The notes under the pieces were generated by a model, which saw only the letters and a list, made by a program, of their open reading frames with translations, searched no databases and was not told the DNA's origin. Positions 1-5,224 of a DNA stretch of 6,908 bases are shown piece by piece. A program made the translations under genes and the position numbers. Position 1 is the stretch's first letter. Each line of letters begins with the position of its first letter. This stretch comes from Deltaproteobacteria bacterium. GTDB lineage: Bacteria; Bdellovibrionota_C; UBA2361; SZUA-149; JADYYL01. The DNA lies in NCBI GenBank assembly GCA_020853655.1, contig JADYYL010000179.1, forward strand, positions 1 to 6,908, written 5' to 3'.

Positions 1-509
1 GAGATGGACCAGAGGATGCCGACGAACAAGACAAGCGTGAGGCAGGCATTCACCATGATCAAAAACAACGACAGCGACTGCGCGGTGAACGAGCGAATGT
101 CCTCCTCGATCCGCTGATCCGGATTATCAATTCCCTCGTAGGACGCGATCTTGTAGTAGGCGAGATTGTGGAAGTATTTTCCGAGGATCTCTTTGCTGAG
201 CCAGCGCCTCCACATCAACGCGAGGCGTTGTTCGGTGTAGGCGTAGAAAACGGTCACGGGTGTAGCCAGCCCGAAGCCGAGCAGATAGAACCCCAGTTTG
301 CGAAAGAACTCGTCACGCTCCTTCAACGCGAATGCCGTCATGAAATCGCGCGCGAGGTAGCTCAGCAGCACGTTGATGGCTGCGATCGACAGTGCGAAGA
401 GCGCGAGGAGCAGGAGCATCCCCCGTGCTTTCCACTTCACCTCGGAGAAGAAGAACGGCTTGACTAGCCGCCACATTCGCTCGAAGGTCTGCCGGTTGAG
501 ATTTACCAT
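1..509 (-). CDS. SbmA/BacA-YddA-type ABC transporter, N-terminal membrane part (partial)
   Basis: The reverse strand reads open from an ATG at 509 to the window edge, giving 169 residues beginning MVNLNRQTFERMWRLVKPFF. Hydrophobic segments lie at about residues 31-52, 73-92 and 145-167. Residues 123-138 read SYEGIDNPDQRIEEDI, the hallmark NPDQRI motif of the ABC_membrane_2 family (SbmA/BacA peptide importers, YddA, mycobacterial Rv1819c, peroxisomal ABCD proteins). Family members move peptides, vitamin B12 or fatty-acyl compounds across the inner membrane. Many, such as YddA and Rv1819c, carry a C-terminal ATPase domain, which would lie outside this window, so an SbmA-like form without ATPase cannot be excluded. 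The ATG is the only sensible start, because an in-frame stop lies upstream at 564-566. No clear ribosome binding site precedes it. The gene diverges from the ABC exporter gene. The family is certain enough; the substrate is unknown. Confidence 0.85.
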   Translation of the reverse strand, partial: MVNLNRQTFERMWRLVKPFFFSEVKWKARGMLLLLALFALSIAAINVLLSYLARDFMTAFALKERDEFFRKLGFYLLGFGLATPVTVFYAYTEQRLALMWRRWLSKEILGKYFHNLAYYKIASYEGIDNPDQRIEEDIRSFTAQSLSLFLIMVNACLTLVLFVGILWSI

Positions 510-732
510 GAAAACAGTTAAGATTCTGCCGCTATGCTCGCCAAATTTCTTCCAAAGCCGATGTCAGGGTGCAAAACGCCCCGCTCGACATGCCTTCCTT
601 GTAATTACTTCGAAGGGCGTCAATAACGGTCATGCTCAGCAGCACGGCCTGGAAGATATTAGGAGTTGTCTTATTTAGCTATCGGTCGAATTTTCTCGTC
701 TCATCGCTATCTATTTGATTAAACAGCGGTTC
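510..732. other. Divergent intergenic region between two ABC transporter genes
   Basis: This 223-bp stretch must hold the start signals of both outward-facing transporter genes. It is visibly more AT-rich than the genes around it, especially at 599-630 and 660-720. I find no gene: the short plus-strand frame from 508 to 678 has no recognisable domain, and its longer form begins inside the minus-strand transporter gene. Candidate promoter boxes are weak. On the plus strand, TTGTAA at 599 pairs with AATAAC at 622 at 17-nt spacing, each matching four of six consensus bases. On the minus strand, a TTGACG at 623-618 lacks a good partner. Promoters are inferred from layout rather than seen. Confidence 0.5.
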
Positions 733-2544
733 ATGTCTCAGCCCTCACGACAATCATTCTCCCACCTCCTCCAAGGGTCCTGGGAGGCCACTCAGGACGA
801 ACGGCCCCGATTCTACCTTTTCGTGGTCCTCTTCATCCTGGCCTATTCCCTTTCGCTCCTTGAGCCCTGGGCAATTGCCTACACCCTGGACGCTTTCACC
901 CAGTATGGGCTGACGGATGAGGGGTTCCGTATTGGCGCGATGGGGATGGTGGCCTACATCGTTCTCCGACTCGTCTACTCGTTCTTCCATCACCTCGCGC
1001 GCTATGTGCAAAACCGCGTCGCGTATTCTGCCCGGATGTTTACTCTCAGCCGGGTGTTTGACGCTCTCCTGCGGTTTCCGCTTCGTTGGCACATCTCGCA
1101 TCACTCCGGGGAGACGCTGAGTAAGCTGCATCGAAGCGCCGGTGCGATCGACAACATGATCGGCACCTTCGTCTGGCAGTTCATCGAAGGCTCAGTAAAG
1201 GTCATCTTTGCCGGCATCGCGATCTTCACCCTCGATTTCTGGGTGGCCACGAATGTGCTCGCCATGTCCGCGCTGACGATCATCCTCATGATCGTCTTCA
1301 ACCGAGAGTTGACGAACCGAATCCGGAAAAACAATACGTTTGGCAACAAACTCAACCGAATCGTGGTCGACTATCTCGTGAACGTCGTCACCGTGAAAAC
1401 GTTGAGCGTAGAAGAATCCGCTCGGCGCCATCTTCGCGAACAGCGGAATGAAGGTCTCGTCCTCAGCCAACGCATTTCCAAGTTCATGGAACTCAAGTGG
1501 GGCGCGACTGGCGTCGGATATGCGTTCGTCATCGGCACTTCGCTCATGATCTACTTTTATCAGCGAGTGGGATCCGGCGAAGCGTTCCTCGTCGGGCCGG
1601 TGTATGTGCTGATTAGCTACCTTGACCGGATTTTTCAGGCGATCGGTAGCTTCACTGGCTACTACAGCGGGCTCACTGAAGCAGCGACAGCGTACGAAGA
1701 CGCGACGGACGTTCTCCAAAATTCATCGAAGCTTCCTGTCCGCACCGATCGCTCCGAAGCGCTTCGCACAGGTTGGAATACGGCGTCCCTTCGGGAGCTG
1801 CACTTCTCATACATTCCTGGCGAGAACCTGGGACTGAATAATGTCCGCTTCGATTTCCGACGTGGGGAGAAGATTGCGCTTGTCGGACAGAGCGGAAGCG
1901 GCAAGTCCACCCTGTTGAAAATCCTCGCGGGCTTGATTGAACCCGACAGCTACGCACTCTCGACCGACATACAGCCGTCGCTCGGACTCGACACCTTCGT
2001 GCAGACGTGTCTCCTGATCCCACAAGAGCCCGAGATCTTCTCCGAGACGGTCATCTACAACCTCACCATGGGTGAGGAGTTCGACCCTCGAGAAGTTTCG
2101 TTCTTCGTCTCACTCTGCAAACTCGATCTTCTCCTCGGAAAGCTTTCCAACGGCTGGGATACCAATCTCGAAGAAAAGGGATTGAACCTCTCGGTTGGCG
2201 AAAAGCAGCGGCTAGCGCTGGCTCGGGGGCTGCTGCGCGCCAGTCGAAAGGAGGTCATCCTGCTCGACGAACCGACTTCAAGCCTCGACCCGAAGACGGA
2301 GAAGGAAATCTTCCTCGGGCTGCTCTATCACTTCGCTAATCGCACCGTAATCTCGTCGTGCCATCGCCTGAACCTCATCCCACTCTTCGATAAGATCGTA
2401 TTCATGTCGCAGAGCGCCATCCTTGAGGTCGGCAGCTTTGGCGAACTCATCGACAAGCGCGGTTACTTCTACCGTGCCTGGGACGACTACGAGCGGAACA
2501 TCAAGGGTGGCGGACAGGGCCAGGAAGAAGTTCCAGCCGCCTAG
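733..2544 (+). CDS. ABC exporter half-transporter (fused permease and ATPase)
   Basis: This is a complete type I exporter-fold ABC protein, probably working as a homodimer in the inner membrane. From the ATG at 733 it has 603 residues; a TTG at 715 would add six, and the numbering below counts from that TTG. About six membrane segments lie near 33-57, 74-92, 151-172, 175-196, 264-284 and 289-309. The ATPase domain follows: A-loop aromatic Y366, Walker A GQSGSGKST at 391-399, Q-loop Q437 in IPQEPEIF, signature LSVGE at 492-496, Walker B VILLDE at 514-519, D-loop SSLD, and switch H550 in SSCHRL. All catalytic residues are present, so it should be active. Two oddities are the LSVGE signature in place of LSGGQ and a degenerate stretch between Walker A and the Q-loop lacking the usual G-x-I-x-x-D-G pattern. 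ATG 733 is preferred over TTG, though neither has a clear ribosome binding site. The substrate cannot be told from sequence; lipid, peptide or drug export are all possible. Confidence 0.9.
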   Translation: MSQPSRQSFSHLLQGSWEATQDERPRFYLFVVLFILAYSLSLLEPWAIAYTLDAFTQYGLTDEGFRIGAMGMVAYIVLRLVYSFFHHLARYVQNRVAYSARMFTLSRVFDALLRFPLRWHISHHSGETLSKLHRSAGAIDNMIGTFVWQFIEGSVKVIFAGIAIFTLDFWVATNVLAMSALTIILMIVFNRELTNRIRKNNTFGNKLNRIVVDYLVNVVTVKTLSVEESARRHLREQRNEGLVLSQRISKFMELKWGATGVGYAFVIGTSLMIYFYQRVGSGEAFLVGPVYVLISYLDRIFQAIGSFTGYYSGLTEAATAYEDATDVLQNSSKLPVRTDRSEALRTGWNTASLRELHFSYIPGENLGLNNVRFDFRRGEKIALVGQSGSGKSTLLKILAGLIEPDSYALSTDIQPSLGLDTFVQTCLLIPQEPEIFSETVIYNLTMGEEFDPREVSFFVSLCKLDLLLGKLSNGWDTNLEEKGLNLSVGEKQRLALARGLLRASRKEVILLDEPTSSLDPKTEKEIFLGLLYHFANRTVISSCHRLNLIPLFDKIVFMSQSAILEVGSFGELIDKRGYFYRAWDDYERNIKGGGQGQEEVPAA

Positions 2545-2547
2545 AGT

Positions 2548-2563
2548 GCGCGATGCGCTTTTT
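2548..2563 (+). terminator. Possible short intrinsic terminator after the ABC exporter gene
   Basis: Three bases after the exporter stop codon, GCGC (2548-2551) and GCGC (2555-2558) can pair around a GAT loop and are followed directly by five T residues (2559-2563). Position and layout suit a rho-independent terminator, but a 4-bp stem is short. A second hairpin, TTCTCG/CGAGAA around CCG at 2562-2576, overlaps the T run and could compete with it or add to it. Termination here is plausible but weakly supported. Confidence 0.3.
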
Positions 2564-2719
2564 CTCGCCGCGAGAACCCGGAGAGCGAAAGCAGAGGCAG
2601 GAGGCGACCGAAAGATCGCTGAGCAATCGCGCGAAGACCGACAACGCGGATGCGCCCGAAATGAGCCTCTGGGGCAGAGAAAGAGGGCAGAACACGCTCG
2701 ACGGCCGGTTCACTGCTTT

Positions 2720-2748
2720 TTGACAGACGTGCCGTGGGGAACTATTTT
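2720..2748 (+). promoter_or_regulatory. Probable sigma70-type promoter for hemB
   Basis: A perfect -35 box TTGACA (2720-2725) is separated by exactly 17 nt from TATTTT (2743-2748), which matches the TATAAT consensus at four of six positions. Transcription would begin near 2755 and leave a leader of roughly 35 nt before the hemB ATG at 2791. This also argues against an upstream GTG at 2734 as the hemB start, since it would lie between the two boxes. It is the clearest promoter in the window. Confidence 0.6.
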
Positions 2749-2790
2749 CCTCGCAACACTGTTTCAATCCCCTTCCTCCGTGAGAGAGGT

Positions 2791-3771
2791 ATGTTTCCGA
2801 CACAACGCCCCCGCCGCCTGCGCCAATCGCCCGTTATCCGTGAAATGGTTCGCGAGACCCGCATCCATCCGTCCTCTCTCGTCATGCCGCTCTTCATTGT
2901 CCCTGGAAAGGGCGTGAAGCGTGCGATCTCTTCGATGCCGGGTCAATTTAACTTGAGTGTCGACCTCGCGGCTGAGCGCGCTCAGGAGCTTTATGAAACA
3001 GGCGTGCGCTCTACGCTTCTCTTCGGCGTCCCCGACAAGAAAGACGATGAGGGCTCGTCTTCATGGCAGGACAACGGCTTGGTCCAAGAGGCAACCCTCG
3101 CGATCAAAAAGAGTGTTCCTGATAGTTGCGTGATCGCCGATGTCTGCTTCTGCGAATACACTTCGCATGGACATTGCGGGGTCATGCGCGAAGGCAAACT
3201 CGATAACGACGCAACGCTGGAACGACTCGTCAAGCAGACCCTGTCGTTGGCACGCGCCGGCGTGGACATGGTTGCACCGAGCGGCATGATCGATGGCGCA
3301 GTCGGCGCGATGCGTCAGGGGCTCGACGATGCAGATTTCATCGATACGATCATCATGGCCTACGCTGCGAAGATGGCTTCGGGGTTCTATGGCCCATTTC
3401 GCGAGGCTGCCCAGGCGACGCCTCAGTATGGCGACCGAAAAACATACCAGATGGATCCCGCAAATTTCGAAGAAGCGCTCCGCGAAGTCGCGCACGACAT
3501 CGACGAGGGAGCCGACATCGTCATGGTGAAGCCTGCCCTCGCGTATCTCGACGTCATTCGAGCAGCCAAGGATCGGTTCGGCTTGCCGACGGCGGCCTAC
3601 AATGTCAGCGGTGAATACGCGATGGTGAAAGCCGCCGCACAAGCCGGTTGGCTCGACGAGAAACGGGTCATGCTCGAATGCCTGACCGCGATTCGCCGCG
3701 CCGGCGCGGACATCATCATTACCTATTTCGCGGAAGACCTCGCGAAGGCTATCCGAAACGGCGATTGCTGA
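2791..3771 (+). CDS. hemB: Delta-aminolevulinic acid dehydratase (porphobilinogen synthase), zinc type
   Basis: HemB condenses two 5-aminolevulinate molecules into porphobilinogen, the first common step of tetrapyrrole (heme, cobalamin, siroheme) synthesis, in the cytoplasm. From the ATG at 2791 the protein has 326 residues, the normal family length, and begins MFPTQRPRRLR, a typical HemB start. The catalytic lysines are present: K194 in YAAKMASGFYGPFR and the Schiff-base K247 in MVKPALAYLD. The active-site zinc ligands are visible in DVCFCEYTSHGHCG (C119, C121, C129), so this is the zinc-dependent rather than the Asp-rich magnesium form. The motif NVSGEYAM at 271-278 is also conserved. An in-frame GTG at 2734 would add 19 residues but lies inside the probable promoter. 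A GAGAGG sits only one base before the ATG, too close for a normal ribosome binding site. A ferredoxin gene follows 14 nt after the stop and is probably co-transcribed. Identification is secure. Confidence 0.97.
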   Translation: MFPTQRPRRLRQSPVIREMVRETRIHPSSLVMPLFIVPGKGVKRAISSMPGQFNLSVDLAAERAQELYETGVRSTLLFGVPDKKDDEGSSSWQDNGLVQEATLAIKKSVPDSCVIADVCFCEYTSHGHCGVMREGKLDNDATLERLVKQTLSLARAGVDMVAPSGMIDGAVGAMRQGLDDADFIDTIIMAYAAKMASGFYGPFREAAQATPQYGDRKTYQMDPANFEEALREVAHDIDEGADIVMVKPALAYLDVIRAAKDRFGLPTAAYNVSGEYAMVKAAAQAGWLDEKRVMLECLTAIRRAGADIIITYFAEDLAKAIRNGDC

Positions 3772-3785
3772 ACTCGAGAAACCGC

Positions 3786-4106
3786 ATGCACCTTTTTCTT
3801 TGTCACGACACCGAACGCTGCACCTGCGCGACGAATGAGGTCATGGAGGCCTCGTGGACGTTTCTCAAGAAGCGATTCGCGGAGTTGGGATTGCGCAATA
3901 AAGGCATTCGCCGGAGTCGCGCCAAATGCCTAGGAATCTGCCAGTCAGGACCAATCGCGGTCGTGTATCCTGAGGGTATCTGGTACCACCACTGCACTCC
4001 CGAACGGCTCGAGCGAATCCTCGTGGAGCACCTGGGGGAAGGACGGCCAGTCACCGATTACGCATTCGACCCCTCGGGCCCGTTAGAACTGCTCCCCGTC
4101 CCGTAG
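3786..4106 (+). CDS. Thioredoxin-like [2Fe-2S] ferredoxin
   Basis: This small 106-residue protein begins MHLFLCHDTERCTCATNE and contains AKCLGICQSGPIAVVYPEG (residues 47-64) followed by WYHH. The arrangement of an early Cys, a second Cys a few residues later, a C-x3-C pair (C48, C52), then GP-x4-VYP and WY is the signature of thioredoxin-fold [2Fe-2S] ferredoxins, such as Aquifex Fd4 and the clostridial [2Fe-2S] protein, related to the NuoE subunit. The cluster ligands are probably C6, C12 or C14, C48 and C52; C70 is extra. The protein should be a cytoplasmic electron carrier or cluster-binding protein, partner unknown. The ATG at 3786 is chosen because earlier in-frame codons overlap hemB and encode a basic, His/Arg-rich stretch foreign to the family. 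It sits 14 nt after the hemB stop with no terminator between, so the two are probably one transcript. A role in tetrapyrrole synthesis is inferred only from this position. Confidence 0.85.
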   Translation: MHLFLCHDTERCTCATNEVMEASWTFLKKRFAELGLRNKGIRRSRAKCLGICQSGPIAVVYPEGIWYHHCTPERLERILVEHLGEGRPVTDYAFDPSGPLELLPVP

Positions 4107-4174
4107 GGTTGTGAAAACCCCTGCAAGAGCGTAACGACCTCTCTTTTCCACACACTTTCCCGCACCTGAACCAT

Positions 4175-5197
4175 ATGAACGGAGAAGCCATCGCGAATCT
4201 CGCCGTTCAGCTCATGCGATTTCGCTCACTGAGCGGATCGGAGCATGAAGCCGTCGCATTCTTGGCCGAGGATTTTCGCAAGCGTGGCTGGTCCGTCGAG
4301 CATCTCGCGGTTGTGGATGGTCGCGAGAACCTCTTTGTCGCTTGGGGCACTCCCCGCATTGTTTTCACCACTCATATCGATATCGTTTCCGCTCCAGACG
4401 CCCTGTTCGAACCGCAGATCCGTGACGGCCGCCTCTTCGGACGGGGGGCGTGCGATGCGAAAGGCATCATCGCGGCGTTTGTCGCGACCTGCGAAGAGCT
4501 ACTCACGCGGGGCGAGACGGACTTTGGTCTGCTGATCGTTGTCGGCGAAGAGCAGGACGGGATAGGCGCGAAAATGGCATCGGCGTCGCTCGCGAATCGC
4601 GGGATAGCGTACCTTGTCGACGGAGAGCCGACCGAAGGCGTCGCGATTAGCGCACATAAAGGTGGGCTCGGTGTTCACATCACGGTGGAGGGACGGGCAT
4701 GCCACTCGGGATATCCCGAGCTTGGCGACGACGCCAACACCACACTCGTGGAGCTCGCGCACGATCTGCTACATACGGACTTCGGATACGATTCGAAACT
4801 CGGTCGAGCGACGATCAATGTCGGCAAGATTGAAGGCGGTGTCGCCGACAACGTCATCTCTCCGCACGGCACCCTGAACTGCCTCGTCAGAACAGTCGGC
4901 CCCACCGGACCCGTGCTCGCCAAAATTCGCGAGATCGTCGCTGATCGCGGAAACGTGGAGGTGCTCTACGACGCCCCGGCCGTGAAACTCATGGAGATTC
5001 CAACCCTGCCGACCAAGGTCGCCTCCTTTGGAACAGATATCCCTCATTTCGCCGCCCTGGGAGCGCAAGCGGTGCTCTACGGACCGGGGTCGATCTTGGT
5101 CGCCCATACCGATGAGGAGCAAGTTTCGTTGGCGGAACTCGAGAGCGCTCGGGACGGCTATCTCGAGATCTTCACGTTCCTCAAAACCAAATCGTAG
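4175..5197 (+). CDS. M20-family metallohydrolase (ArgE/DapE/LysK-like deacylase or peptidase)
   Basis: The 340-residue protein is a zinc-dependent amidohydrolase of the M20 family, which removes acyl groups from amino acids or cleaves small peptides in the cytoplasm. The metal and catalytic residues line up in order: H67 and D69 in TTHID, D94 in GRGACDAKG, general base E125 and ligand E126 in GEEQDG, E151 in DGEPTE, and H311 in VAHTDEE. The dimerisation-domain motif CHSGYP with H177 is present too. E151 within GEPT points towards the ArgE/DapE/LysK deacylase branch rather than di- or tripeptidases, which usually have Asp there. At 340 residues it is shorter than typical ArgE or DapE (about 375-385) and near LysW-lysine hydrolase (LysK) size. 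The true substrate cannot be fixed; no arginine or lysine synthesis gene lies nearby. The ATG at 4175 lacks a clear ribosome binding site. It follows the ferredoxin gene by 68 nt on the same strand and may share its transcript. Confidence 0.85.
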   Translation: MNGEAIANLAVQLMRFRSLSGSEHEAVAFLAEDFRKRGWSVEHLAVVDGRENLFVAWGTPRIVFTTHIDIVSAPDALFEPQIRDGRLFGRGACDAKGIIAAFVATCEELLTRGETDFGLLIVVGEEQDGIGAKMASASLANRGIAYLVDGEPTEGVAISAHKGGLGVHITVEGRACHSGYPELGDDANTTLVELAHDLLHTDFGYDSKLGRATINVGKIEGGVADNVISPHGTLNCLVRTVGPTGPVLAKIREIVADRGNVEVLYDAPAVKLMEIPTLPTKVASFGTDIPHFAALGAQAVLYGPGSILVAHTDEEQVSLAELESARDGYLEIFTFLKTKS

Positions 5198-5202
5198 CGC
5201 AG

Positions 5203-5220
5203 TTCGCGGCCTGGCGCGGA
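5203..5220. terminator. Weak hairpin in the convergent gap
   Basis: Only 27 bp separate the stop codons of the M20 gene and the minus-strand membrane protein gene. TTCGCG (5203-5208) can pair with CGCGGA (5215-5220), including one G-T pair, around a GCCTGG loop. There is no T run directly after it on either strand, so it is at best a poor intrinsic terminator. It is listed because nothing else in this convergent junction could stop transcription. Confidence 0.2.
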
Positions 5221-5224
5221 AAGC

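Larger units (their letters stand above)
2545..2790 (+). other. Intergenic leader region upstream of hemB
   Basis: This is a 246-bp gap with no believable gene. The overlapping frames on both strands run into the neighbouring genes, are rich in Arg or Cys, and have no recognisable domain. The first part (about 2572-2700) is markedly purine-rich on the plus strand. The last 70 bases hold the likely hemB promoter. I saw no riboswitch, protein-binding palindrome or repeat that I would defend. Confidence 0.5.

Noticed and set aside
360..646. A 13-bp direct repeat, GCTCAGCAGCACG, at 360-372 and 634-646
   Set aside because: One exact 13-base match in a window of this size is close to chance expectation. 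One copy lies within coding sequence, and no insertion or attachment-site context surrounds it.
508..678. Short plus-strand frame from an ATG at 508, 56 residues
   Set aside because: No recognisable domain and no ribosome binding site. Its start overlaps the start of the minus-strand transporter gene, and it lies in a likely control region.
2501..2803. 100-codon minus-strand frame across the gap upstream of hemB
   Set aside because: Cys/Ser/Arg-rich shadow-like composition, overlapping both neighbours, with no family resemblance.
2423..2917. 164-codon plus-strand frame bridging the exporter gene, the gap and hemB
   Set aside because: Arg/Ser-rich composition with no domain. It overlaps the ends of two secure genes in another frame, so it is a shadow.
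4106..4120. Inverted repeat GGGTT/AACCC just after the ferredoxin gene
   Set aside because: The stem is only 5 bp and no T run follows, so it is not supportable as a terminator between the ferredoxin and M20 genes.
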